From positions 1-34,794 of the forward strand of contig NZ_SLYB01000026.1 of the NCBI RefSeq assembly GCF_004340985.1: DNA of 34,794 nt, given 5' to 3'. The notes under the pieces were generated by a model that was not told the DNA's origin, made no database searches, and worked only from the letters and a program-made list of their open reading frames with translations. Made by a program: the position numbers and the translations under genes. The number at the start of each line of letters is the position of its first letter. Position 1 is the stretch's first letter. Source of the stretch: Cricetibacter osteomyelitidis. GTDB taxonomy: Bacteria > Pseudomonadota > Gammaproteobacteria > Enterobacterales > Pasteurellaceae. Positions 1 to 7,642 of the stretch are shown here, in pieces.

Positions 1-159
1 ACGGATTTAACGCAGCTTCAAGCAGATTTAGATGAATGGTTGGTGTATTATAATCTTCGTCGAACTCATCAAGGTAAAATGTGTTGCGGAAGAACACCGA
101 TGGATACATTACTTGATGGAAAACGAATTTGGGCAGAAAAGAATTTAGGCTCAAATTAA
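1..159 (+). CDS. IS481-like transposase, C-terminal fragment (cut by window edge)
   Basis: The first 53 codons are open from the window edge to a TAA at 157-159. The peptide contains DEWLVYYNLRRTHQGK followed by CCGRTPMDTLLDG, the typical C-terminal end of an rve-type integrase core in IS481-family (IS3-related) transposases. These enzymes cut and join insertion-sequence ends through a DDE active site; only the part after the catalytic residues is visible here. The 5' portion lies outside the window, so whether the gene is intact is unknown. It sits beside an adhesin and a putative glycosyltransferase, fitting an accessory, mobile neighbourhood. Confidence 0.75.
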   Translation, partial: TDLTQLQADLDEWLVYYNLRRTHQGKMCCGRTPMDTLLDGKRIWAEKNLGSN

Positions 160-217
160 TCTGACAGACACCTAACTTCTAAATAGGGGACTGTCAGATT
201 AGGTTTGATCTTATACA
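157..217. repeat. Inverted repeat at 3' end of insertion sequence
   Basis: An 11-bp perfect inverted repeat, TAATCTGACAG (157-167) and CTGTCAGATTA (191-201), starts at the transposase stop codon and has a 23-nt spacer. It could be the transposase terminator or part of the right terminal repeat. On the opposite strand the stretch ending at 217 begins TGTATAAG, compatible with a 5'-TG end of an IS481-type element. The left end is outside the window, so the exact boundary is inferred. From about 218 to 286 I see no further feature. Confidence 0.4.
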
Positions 218-286
218 TATAATTCGGCTTATACGTCTCAGACCATTATAGTGTCCTCTAAATATGAATCTACTGATTACTTGCTA

Positions 287-1423
287 TCATTCGAACAATC
301 GCTTGATTTCTTTTTCATAGCGATAAATATTTACCGGATTCGTTGGCAATAACGAATCCAAGTATTCATTTGCCCGTTTTACATAAGCATCATGCTGTTT
401 ATCATGATTTTCGATCACATCAAGCAGCACTTTTGCCCCATCAAAGGCATCAAATTGATCGTAATAGTAACCGACTCCTTTTGGTAACAATTTAGAATTA
501 TGAATAAACGGATAACCGCCATAGAGCGCATCATTATAAGCATAATTCAGACCACTCTCCCACTGATGGCTTAACACAATATCCACATAACGACTTAAAA
601 AGTCCGGCATTTGATAACGCCCTTCAACGGTCATCACATTATCTCGCACAATATCCGTTCGCCCGATAAAATTAAAGAAAGTCGGATTATTGCGCTTATC
701 ATAAGTATTGCAGGCATAGAAGTGTTTAAGTTTGCTCGGATCAGTACGGTATGCCTGTTCACAAATTAGTGTCGGAATAAAGCTGGTTTTAGTCATAATC
801 AGATTCGGCTCAAAACAAGCAACCCTCTTACCTTTTTCCGTCGTGTTCGGCTGATAACCAAAGGTTAAGTTATATTGATTTTTAATTTTAGCGATCACCT
901 TATCGCAAAATAATGGCGACCAAATTGCAGGTACAACATAAGATTCACAACGATACATTATCGAAAAATAAGCACTACAGGTATTTTCATTTTGCGGAAT
1001 AAGCCAAATTGCATCAAACAATGCACCATTAAATATCCGACCGGCAGGTCTATCAAATAGAAAATTTTCTACATCTGTAACAAAATCATTACCCATTTTA
1101 TAGCATACTACCTTACCATTATGACGATGCATTCGTTCTACCTGATGGGGTTCAATACTGATAGTTCCTTCGATCAACACATCTAACTCATCAATCACAT
1201 CGTCAATATAAGCAAATTTCAGATCCAACCCGTCCAACATAAAGCCTTCTGGTGGTGTTGTGCGTTTTTCCGGTCCCCAAGAAACAAGAATTACCTCTTC
1301 CACAATAGTTGATAGCTTAAAGAGCTGGTAAAGAAAAACCACATTCTGATGCGCGCCATTTGACCAGATATCCGGAATTGTTGTCTCCAAGTTAAGAGTA
1401 ATACCTATTTTATATTTACGCAT
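287..1423 (-). CDS. DUF2827 family protein, putative glycosyltransferase
   Basis: This 378-residue soluble protein resembles the DUF2827 family, whose members look like GT-B-type glycosyltransferases; the acceptor and donor are unknown. Visible features are an N-terminal beta-strand start (KYKIGITLNLE), a central Rossmann-like part, and a C-terminal segment LSHQWESGLNYAYNDALYGGYPFIHN followed by the D-alpha-rich tail common in GT-B enzymes, where a Glu often contacts a nucleotide-sugar. There is no signal peptide or membrane segment, so it should be cytoplasmic. The ATG at 1423 follows a GGACGG ribosome site. It lies just downstream of the autotransporter on the same strand, separated by a terminator, so leaky read-through could co-express them. 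Modification of the adhesin's Ser/Thr-rich stalk is an inference. The family call is fairly sure; the activity is not. Confidence 0.65.
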   Translation of the reverse strand: MRKYKIGITLNLETTIPDIWSNGAHQNVVFLYQLFKLSTIVEEVILVSWGPEKRTTPPEGFMLDGLDLKFAYIDDVIDELDVLIEGTISIEPHQVERMHRHNGKVVCYKMGNDFVTDVENFLFDRPAGRIFNGALFDAIWLIPQNENTCSAYFSIMYRCESYVVPAIWSPLFCDKVIAKIKNQYNLTFGYQPNTTEKGKRVACFEPNLIMTKTSFIPTLICEQAYRTDPSKLKHFYACNTYDKRNNPTFFNFIGRTDIVRDNVMTVEGRYQMPDFLSRYVDIVLSHQWESGLNYAYNDALYGGYPFIHNSKLLPKGVGYYYDQFDAFDGAKVLLDVIENHDKQHDAYVKRANEYLDSLLPTNPVNIYRYEKEIKRLFE

Positions 1424-1474
1424 ATTTCCGTCCTATTACATTCCACTTCAAATCACTGTACATTAGTTTATTTT

Positions 1475-1515
1475 TGCTAAAAATAAAAAGATCACCAAGT
1501 TATTTTGATGATCTT
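1475..1515 (-). terminator. Rho-independent terminator of the autotransporter gene
   Basis: On the minus strand an imperfect stem (AAGATCATCAA with CTTGGTGATCTT, one mismatch, arms about 1488-1498 and 1505-1515) is followed by TTTTTATTTTT. It lies 18 bases after the adhesin stop codon and upstream of the DUF2827 gene, so it should limit transcription into that gene. Confidence 0.7.
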
Positions 1516-1532
1516 AAACTATTAATTACATA

Positions 1533-4232
1533 TTATTTCCATTGATAACCAATACCGGCACCAAAGTTAACATCGCCACGACTATTGGCTCCACCGCTCA
1601 TTTTGATAATCACTTTATTATTATCACTGAGCTTCGAGTAACCAACAGCTACCGCACTTTCATCTTTATAGCTACCTACGCCGACCCCGACTAAATTCGC
1701 ACCCGCTTGAGTAACTTGCGGAATATTTGCCATTGCGGTTACGCCGGCAATACCGGCACGTAATTTCTTGTCAGTCTTACGTAAATCTCTGCGTACCGAC
1801 TCGACACTACCTTTCACTTCGTTTAATTGGCTCATATTAACCGCATCCGTTCCACTTACACCCGGTGCAACATTAGTAACCCGACGTTCTTTGCCAACAC
1901 GACCAACCGAAACCGTATCCGCTTCATTAGCGATGGAGTCTGCCCCAAGTGCTACCGAATTATCCGCGGTTGCTTGCGCATTTTCACCAATCGCTGTCGA
2001 TTTTTGCCCACTTGCTTTTGATTTCTGACCAACCGCAGTAGCATTAGTGCCCGTTGCTTTCGCCTTATTACCAAGCGCCGTAGTATTTTCCGCCGCAGCT
2101 TCCGCACCATAACCTAGAGCTGAACCATTTTTGCCTGTGATTTTCGAACTATCATCATTCTCAGAATTGTCCGCGGCAAATGCAGTTTTACCATCAGGGC
2201 TAATCAAACCGGAATCTTCAATTTTTTGTAGCGTATCTTTCGCACTACTTGCAGAACTACTTGCTGCTGTTGCGGAAGATTCTGCACTACTCGCAGAGCT
2301 ACTTGCTTGTGTTGCGGAAGATTCTGCACTGCTTGCAGAGCTACTTGCTTGTGTTGCAGAAGATTCTGCATTGCTTGCAGAGCTACTTGCTTCTGTTGCG
2401 GAAGAAGATGCATTGCTTGCAGAGCTACTTGCTGCCGTTGCGGAAGATTCTGCACTGCTTGCAGAGCTACTTGCTGCGGTTGCAGAAGAAGACGCATTAC
2501 TTGCAGAGCTAGTTGCTGCGGTTGCGGAAGATTCTGCATTGCTTGCAGAGCTACTTGCTGCGGTTGCAGAAGAAGCAGCATTGCTTGCTGAGTTACTTGC
2601 TGCGGTTGCAGAAGAAGCTGCGCTGCTAGCTGAGTTACTCGCTACGGTTGCAGAAGAAGCCGCATTACTTTCTGAGGTGCTCGCTGAACTTGCGGAAGAG
2701 GCTGCACTACTCGCTAAGGTGCTTGCTGAATTTGCGGAAGAAGCTGCACTGGTGGCGGCTTGTTTAGCATCGGATACAGCTGAATTGATCTCCGTCAACT
2801 TGTCCGTTACTGTCTTGGCGGCGGTGCTTGCAGCAGAAATAGATGATTTTGCGGCTGCGGATAAGCCATAAATAATTTTACTGTTTCCATCCGTTGATAC
2901 AGAAAGATCAGAAGTTGCTGCAAACGTAATTTCGCCATTTTTCGTCATTTCCCACTGTTTCGCCTGTTCTGCTGACATAGTAGCTTCTGTTTCACTATTA
3001 GCTACTTTAAAAGTATAAGTGCGTTGACGAGTGTCATTTGCAGTGCTTAATGCTGTATCTGCCGTGCTTTTAGCTGATATTGCTGCAGTTGATGCTGCCA
3101 TTGCTGTTGATTGAGCCGTTGAGGCAGCCGTTGAAGCATTAGTTGCTGTTAATTGCGCTGTTGAAGCTGCTGTTGATGCAACTATTGCCGTTGATTTAGC
3201 TGTTGAGGCCGTTGTTGATGCAGCCGTTGCCGTTGATTGCGCTGTTGAGGCTGTTGTTGATGCAGCCGTTGCCGTTGATTGCGCTGTTGAGGCTGTTGTT
3301 GATGCAGCCATTGCCGTTGATTGCGCTGCTGAGGCTGTTGTTGATGCAGCCGTTGCTGTTGATTTAGCTGTTGAGGCTGCGGTTGATGCAGCCATTGCCG
3401 TTGATTGCGCTGTTGAGGCTGCTGTTGAAGCATTATTTGCTGTTGTTTGTGCTGCTGAAGCGGCTGCTGAAGCACTATTTGCTGTTGATTGAGCGGTACT
3501 TACATTTTGATTCGTTTGAAAAAGTTGCTGCCCTGTTACTGCTTCATTGGACGTTGCATTTAAGTCAGCATTAGCAACATAAGCAATTTTACGTTTTAAT
3601 TCTGCCATTTTTTTGGTCGAACCGTCGTAATATGTATAATTCCTAGCAGGACTACCAACAGAAATTTGATTTTTTGCAGTTGTGTTTGAGAAATTCCCTA
3701 GCGCAACAGCCCCTTCATGAGCTGATAAAGCATTTCTCCCTAGAGCAATCCCTCCAACTGCATTTACTTCTGCAGACTGACCTATTGCTACACCATGCTG
3801 TTTAGCTTTTGCTTTCAAACCAATACCAACGGAACCACCTCCTTCAGTTTTCGCGTTGGAACCAATTGCTATATTATCCGGGCCTTGAGTATTGGCATTT
3901 TTACCAATACCAATAGAGCTTCCTGTCGCAGATGTTGTTGCCCCCTCACCTATAGCAATATTATCCCAGTCTCCTGTTGCACCTGCAGAATTTACAGTCG
4001 TGTTTCCTTTCTTATCAGTAGTGGTTGAACTAATACTAATTCCAGCTAGTGCATTAGCACTAGCTAACATTAGTACTAATGTTGCCGAACTAAGTACAGC
4101 CGTTTTTTCTTTAGTGATCGATGATTTTTGATTGACTGATGATGTTGTCTTACCTTTGCTACGGCTAAGTTCCGATACAACGACCCATGTTTGCGTAATG
4201 TGATTAAAAATAACTTTGAAGATTTTATTCAT
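1533..4232 (-). CDS. Trimeric autotransporter adhesin (YadA/Hia type)
   Basis: This 899-residue protein has the full plan of a type Vc secreted adhesin. Residues 1-24 form an extended signal peptide region (MNKIFKVIFNHITQTWVVVS), followed by a hydrophobic signal core ending near ALAG at about 64. Residues about 85-195 hold seven YadA-type head repeats (AIGxxA/ALGxxA). A neck with NEAVTGQQLF follows at about 230. The stalk has two Ala/Ser/Thr-rich arrays (about 256-382 and 492-660) separated by a short beta-rich insert. A second YadA-like head (about 685-780) leads to a second neck (GTDAVNMSQLNEV). The C-terminal 70 residues are the YadA anchor, ending in YQWK. Three chains should form one outer-membrane barrel exposing the stalk and head for attachment. 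No strong Shine-Dalgarno precedes the ATG. Function is firm; the ligand is unknown. Confidence 0.93.
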   Translation of the reverse strand: MNKIFKVIFNHITQTWVVVSELSRSKGKTTSSVNQKSSITKEKTAVLSSATLVLMLASANALAGISISSTTTDKKGNTTVNSAGATGDWDNIAIGEGATTSATGSSIGIGKNANTQGPDNIAIGSNAKTEGGGSVGIGLKAKAKQHGVAIGQSAEVNAVGGIALGRNALSAHEGAVALGNFSNTTAKNQISVGSPARNYTYYDGSTKKMAELKRKIAYVANADLNATSNEAVTGQQLFQTNQNVSTAQSTANSASAAASAAQTTANNASTAASTAQSTAMAASTAASTAKSTATAASTTASAAQSTAMAASTTASTAQSTATAASTTASTAQSTATAASTTASTAKSTAIVASTAASTAQLTATNASTAASTAQSTAMAASTAAISAKSTADTALSTANDTRQRTYTFKVANSETEATMSAEQAKQWEMTKNGEITFAATSDLSVSTDGNSKIIYGLSAAAKSSISAASTAAKTVTDKLTEINSAVSDAKQAATSAASSANSASTLASSAASSASSASTSESNAASSATVASNSASSAASSATAASNSASNAASSATAASSSASNAESSATAATSSASNASSSATAASSSASSAESSATAASSSASNASSSATEASSSASNAESSATQASSSASSAESSATQASSSASSAESSATAASSSASSAKDTLQKIEDSGLISPDGKTAFAADNSENDDSSKITGKNGSALGYGAEAAAENTTALGNKAKATGTNATAVGQKSKASGQKSTAIGENAQATADNSVALGADSIANEADTVSVGRVGKERRVTNVAPGVSGTDAVNMSQLNEVKGSVESVRRDLRKTDKKLRAGIAGVTAMANIPQVTQAGANLVGVGVGSYKDESAVAVGYSKLSDNNKVIIKMSGGANSRGDVNFGAGIGYQWK
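2254..2757 (-). repeat. 42-bp tandem array B in adhesin stalk (12 units)
   Basis: Twelve consecutive 42-bp units, first at 2254 and last ending at 2757, encode a 14-residue repeat of the form SSSASxAxSSATxA. Alternate units differ at AES/NAS positions, and the units nearest 2757 are the most diverged, as expected for an array expanding by unequal exchange. Fourteen residues equals two heptads, compatible with a left-handed coiled coil packed through Ala. Confidence 0.9.
3088..3465 (-). repeat. 42-bp tandem array A in adhesin stalk (9 units)
   Basis: Nine complete 42-bp units (start positions 3088 + 42n) plus a partial unit to about 3498 encode a 14-residue repeat of the form ASTTASTAQSTATA. 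The unit length equals that of array B but the sequence is distinct, with Thr, Gln and Lys rather than poly-Ser. Neighbouring units between 3214 and 3339 are almost identical, suggesting recent copy-number change. Confidence 0.9.
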
Positions 4233-4418
4233 AATATATTCTTATCTAGATAAATAGTTGATTATAATTATGCTAATTTACTCCTAGATCTGAGTATAGC
4301 GGCTTGAGTCAGTCAGTGATACGACAACTCCCACGACTAACCTGTATAAAATAATCTAAAAGTTATTAATAATCAATGAGATATGTTGACTATTTATCCT
4401 AAATTATTCCAAAATAAA
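4233..4418 (-). promoter_or_regulatory. Upstream region of the adhesin gene, probable promoter
   Basis: This AT-rich gap contains a good minus-strand -10 candidate (TATAAT near 4264-4269) and a 12-bp perfect palindrome TTATCTAGATAA at 4242-4253, directly in the 5' leader before the ATG. There is no clear GGAGG-type ribosome site, so the palindrome may matter for translation or mRNA stability. No -35 is convincing. No simple-sequence tract typical of phase variation is present. Confidence 0.4.
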
Positions 4419-4462
4419 AAGGTGTAATAGACAAAAATCCCACATTTTGTCTATTACACCTT
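4408..4462 (-). terminator. Strong rho-independent terminator downstream of xylB
   Basis: Arms 4419-4436 and 4445-4462 form a perfect 18-bp stem with an 8-nt loop. On the minus strand the stem is followed by TTTTTATTTT, so it should stop xylAB transcription before the adhesin promoter. On the plus strand it is followed by A-rich sequence, so it acts in one direction. Confidence 0.85.
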
Positions 4463-4529
4463 AAAAATGACATCCTGATTAATTTAGTACACTTTCTCAG
4501 TTTTTAAATCCAGCTCATTTTTCGATAAA

Positions 4530-5975
4530 TCAAATCCCCTTCAATCGTTGATAAATCTCGCTAAATTTCTGCCGTTTTTCCTGATACATTTCAAAACGTT
4601 GTAAATTCGGTTGATAAACGGCTTCTAAAGTTAATGGTTGACAGAAATTGGCGAGATTTTCATTTGGGTGTAAGGCAATTTGTGCCAGTTTTGCTGCACC
4701 CAATGCCGGTCCTACATCGCCACCACGGCGATATTCCAATGTTTGTCCGCTAATATCGGCAAGGAGCTGTCGCCAATAGGCACTTTTAGCCCCGCCGCCA
4801 ATTAATGCGATATTTTCAGCTTGTACACCGGTTTCATGCAAGACATCAATACCTTGTGCCAAGGCAAAACTCACGCCTTCAACCACTGCTTTCGCCATAG
4901 TGATTTGATTATCACGATGGGTTAATCCCCAGAATACGCCTTTCGCCAAAGGGTCATTATGTGGCGTACGTTCACCGGATAAATAAGGTAGAAAAACTGC
5001 CTCGGAATCGACCGCACTTTTTTCAATTTCACCGAATAAGGATTTAACATCATTAAAACCAAGCGATTTTACCGCCCAATCCACTGCTGATGCCGCACTT
5101 AATATCACCGACATTAAATGCCAGCGGTTCGGTAAGGCGTGGCAAAAACTATGTACTGCCTTTTGTGAGTTGGCATAAAACTGATCCGCAACAACGAAAT
5201 ATACGCCGGATGTGCCTAAAGAAAGCATTCCTTGCCCGGGTTGAGATAAGCCGATACCAATTGCTCCCGCCGCATTATCACCGCCACCGGCAACCACCGG
5301 TACTTCATTTATTTGCCATTGTTTGGCAATATCTGCTCGCAGATAGCCGGTGATTTGATTGCCTTCAAATAATTTCGGCATATGTTCACGACTTAGTTGA
5401 CAGGCATTAAGCAACTCGTCGTTCCAATCTCGTTTTGTAACATCCAGCCACATGGTGCCTGATGCATCCGACATATCGGAGGCATATTCCCCGGTCATTA
5501 ATAAACGTAAATAATCTTTTGGCAATAAGACTTTTGCAACCTTCTCAAAAATTTGTGGCTGATGTTTGGCAACCCATTTTAATTTCGGTGCAGTAAAACC
5601 GGGCATCATTAAATTACCTGTGATTTCACGAGAGCGGGGAACGAGTTGTTCTAATTCTGCACATTCGGTAAAACTACGGCCATCATTCCATAAAATGGCC
5701 GGAGATAAAACATGATCTTGATTATCTAACAAGGTAGCACCGTGCATTTGTCCGGTTAAACCGATTGCTTTGACGGATTTTAAGTTATGTTCGCAAGCCA
5801 GTTGCAGTATTGCTGCATTGGTTGTATTCCACCATGCTTTCGGATCTTGTTCAGACCAAAGCGGCTGCGGACGGGAAATAGGAAGAGATTGTTGGGTCGT
5901 TGCGATGAGTTGTTGTTCGTCATTAAGTAACACGACTTTCACACCGGAGGTGCCGAGATCGATACCGATATACAT
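4530..5975 (-). CDS. xylB: Xylulokinase
   Basis: This FGGY-family kinase phosphorylates D-xylulose to D-xylulose 5-phosphate with ATP, the second step of xylose catabolism, in the cytoplasm. From the chosen start it has 481 residues, close to E. coli XylB. It opens with the phosphate-binding motif IDLGTSGVK, has QMHG near 76-79 and the catalytic Asp at 233 in GGGDNAAGA, the same number as in E. coli. The C-terminal FGGY half contains GEGVSFAL-like (VVEGVSFA) and GGGAKS motifs. The ATG at 5975 is chosen because AAGGAG lies 5 bases upstream; an in-frame ATG at 5990 has no ribosome site. It follows xylA with a 124-bp gap containing hairpins, so expression below xylA is likely. One uptake signal lies inside the gene at 5021-5029. 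Confidence 0.95.
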   Translation of the reverse strand: MYIGIDLGTSGVKVVLLNDEQQLIATTQQSLPISRPQPLWSEQDPKAWWNTTNAAILQLACEHNLKSVKAIGLTGQMHGATLLDNQDHVLSPAILWNDGRSFTECAELEQLVPRSREITGNLMMPGFTAPKLKWVAKHQPQIFEKVAKVLLPKDYLRLLMTGEYASDMSDASGTMWLDVTKRDWNDELLNACQLSREHMPKLFEGNQITGYLRADIAKQWQINEVPVVAGGGDNAAGAIGIGLSQPGQGMLSLGTSGVYFVVADQFYANSQKAVHSFCHALPNRWHLMSVILSAASAVDWAVKSLGFNDVKSLFGEIEKSAVDSEAVFLPYLSGERTPHNDPLAKGVFWGLTHRDNQITMAKAVVEGVSFALAQGIDVLHETGVQAENIALIGGGAKSAYWRQLLADISGQTLEYRRGGDVGPALGAAKLAQIALHPNENLANFCQPLTLEAVYQPNLQRFEMYQEKRQKFSEIYQRLKGI

Positions 5976-6000
5976 AATTGCTCCTTGCATAAAAGGTGAA

Positions 6001-6055
6001 AAGTGCGGTCAATATTTTCTGTGTTTTAAAAACACCGGAAAAACATACCGCACTT
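6001..6055. repeat. Inverted pair of DNA uptake signals between xylA and xylB
   Basis: AAGTGCGGT at 6001-6009 and ACCGCACTT at 6047-6055 face each other and can form a stem in the xylAB transcript. Such pairs are common as natural-transformation uptake sites in this family and can double as terminators; here it lies inside an operon and may reduce read-through. Confidence 0.7.
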
Positions 6056-6056
6056 T

Positions 6057-6090
6057 AGGGTCTGTTAATAAACAATTATCAACAGACCCT
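6057..6090. repeat. Intercistronic palindrome xylA-xylB
   Basis: AGGGTCTGTT (6057-6066) and AACAGACCCT (6081-6090) form a 10-bp perfect stem with a 14-nt A/T-rich loop, lying 10 bases after the xylA stop. There is no U-tract on the minus strand, so an mRNA-stabilising or processing hairpin, or a small repeat element, is more likely than a terminator. Confidence 0.5.
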
Positions 6091-6099
6091 AGGAGAATA

Positions 6100-7419
6100 C
6101 TATTTATAAATATAGCTGTTGACCAGATTTTCTAAGTATTCCTGCTGACCTGAAACCGGTTTTGGATCAAGTTTTTGTTGTTCAACCATTTGCGCCAGAC
6201 TTTCAAGGCTTGCCGTACCATTGAGGATTTGTTTACCTAAGTCCCCATTCCAACCGGCATAACGTTGTTCAACAAGGTGGTTTAATGTTTCACTCTCAAT
6301 CATTTTCGCTGCGTTTTTCAAGGATAACGCCAATACGTCAATTGCGCCGATATGACCGTGGAATAAATCATATGGATCAATACTTTGGCGACGGATTTTA
6401 GCATCAAAGTTAAAACCACCTGTGGTAAAACCGCCATGTTTTAAGATTTCATACATCACCAACGTATTTTCTTCCACACTATTCGGGAATTGGTCTGTAT
6501 CCCAACCTAATTGCGGATCACCGCGGTTGGCATCGATAGAACCGAAAATATCTAAGGCACATGCCGTTGCAATTTCGTGTTGGAAGGTATGACCTGCAAG
6601 GGTGGCATGGTTTGCCTCGATATTCACTTTGATTTCTTTTTCTAGACCGAATTGTTTTAAGAAACCATATACGGTTGCTACATCATAATCATATTGGTGT
6701 TTGGTCGGCTCTTGCGGTTTCGGTTCGATCAATAATGTACCCTTAAAGCCGATTTTATGTTTGTGTTCCACTACCATTTGCATAAAGCGACCGATTTGCT
6801 CACGTTCACGTTTTAAATCCGTATTTAACAAGGTCTCATAACCTTCCCGACCGCCCCATAATACATAGTTTTCTCCGCCTAAACGCTGAGTAGCGTTCAT
6901 CGCATGGAATACCTGTGTGGCTGCCCAGGCAAATACCTCAGGATTCGGATTGGTCGAAGCACCCGACATATAGCGTGGATTGGTAAAACAGTTTGCCGTT
7001 CCCCATAATAATTTCACACCGGTTTCGGCTTGTTTTTTCTCTAAAATATCTACAATAGTATTGAAATTGCTAATATATTCTGTGATGTTATTGCCTTCGG
7101 GAGCAATATCCACATCATGAAAACAATAATAAGGTACACCGAGTTTTTGCAAGAATTCAAAGGCAATATCTGCTTTCTGTTTTGCGCCTGCAAGTGGATC
7201 AGAATGCTTTTGCCAACTGCGATCCAGCGATCCCACGCCAAACATATCGTTCCCGTTCCAACAGAAAGTATGCCAATAACACACCGCCAGGCGTAAATGT
7301 TCCGCCATGGTTTTGCCTAAGATAATTTCATTTGGATTGTAATGTTTATATGCAAATGGATTCGTCGAATCAGCACCTTCATATCGTACATTTTCAATTT
7401 TGTCGAAATACCCTGCCAT
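6100..7419 (-). CDS. xylA: D-xylose isomerase
   Basis: This enzyme converts D-xylose to D-xylulose using two divalent metal ions. From the chosen start it is 439 residues and aligns residue for residue with the E. coli enzyme: His101 and Asp104 in FHDVD, metal ligands Glu232 (IEPKP), Glu268 and His271 (NIEANHA), Asp296 (DANRG), Asp307 and Asp309 (WDTDQ). A GGAG ribosome site sits 8 bases before the ATG at 7419; the ATG at 7425 is too close to it. It is first in the xylAB operon. The upstream control region carries a perfect CRP site and XylR-like repeats, so induction by xylose and glucose repression are expected. Confidence 0.97.
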   Translation of the reverse strand: MAGYFDKIENVRYEGADSTNPFAYKHYNPNEIILGKTMAEHLRLAVCYWHTFCWNGNDMFGVGSLDRSWQKHSDPLAGAKQKADIAFEFLQKLGVPYYCFHDVDIAPEGNNITEYISNFNTIVDILEKKQAETGVKLLWGTANCFTNPRYMSGASTNPNPEVFAWAATQVFHAMNATQRLGGENYVLWGGREGYETLLNTDLKREREQIGRFMQMVVEHKHKIGFKGTLLIEPKPQEPTKHQYDYDVATVYGFLKQFGLEKEIKVNIEANHATLAGHTFQHEIATACALDIFGSIDANRGDPQLGWDTDQFPNSVEENTLVMYEILKHGGFTTGGFNFDAKIRRQSIDPYDLFHGHIGAIDVLALSLKNAAKMIESETLNHLVEQRYAGWNGDLGKQILNGTASLESLAQMVEQQKLDPKPVSGQQEYLENLVNSYIYK

Positions 7420-7490
7420 AATCATTTCTCCTTACTTGGTTTAAATCAGTTTCGTACAAATTATTTCCTAAAACAAACCATGGTGCAATT

Positions 7491-7583
7491 ATGTTATTTG
7501 ATTTAATGATTAAGATTATTGTTTATTGTGAGTTACATCACAAAAAACAAAAAACGTAATGGAATAATGAAATTTAATAATTT
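7491..7583. promoter_or_regulatory. Bidirectional xylose control region, copy 1 (CRP + XylR-like sites)
   Basis: A perfect CRP palindrome TGTGA-N6-TCACA lies at 7527-7542. To its right, plus strand, is a pair of direct-repeat-like elements (AAAAAACGTAAT, 9 nt, AAATTTAATAATT). To its left, read on the minus strand, is a matching pair (AATAATCTTAAT, 9 nt, AAATAACATAATT). This is the architecture of the E. coli xylA-xylF region, with XylR sites facing outwards from a shared CRP site. The centre is about 115 bp from the xylA ATG and 108 bp from the malY-like ATG, so both could be controlled. Positions 7491-7561 are 64/71 identical to 13776-13846. Confidence 0.75.
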
Positions 7584-7642
7584 AAACCGGATAACTTTAT
7601 CCTTTAAATTGATAATGAGTTGATCTATTAAGGAAAATGTCT

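Noticed and set aside
2131-2871. 246-codon plus-strand open frame opposite adhesin array B
   Set aside because: It is a repeat-generated mirror of the Ser/Ala array (ALLAELLAAVAEDS pattern) with no ribosome site; the minus-strand autotransporter explains the sequence fully.
2254-3465. CRISPR-like regular repeats
   Set aside because: Units are contiguous 42-bp coding repeats without spacers, in frame with the adhesin, and there are no cas genes.
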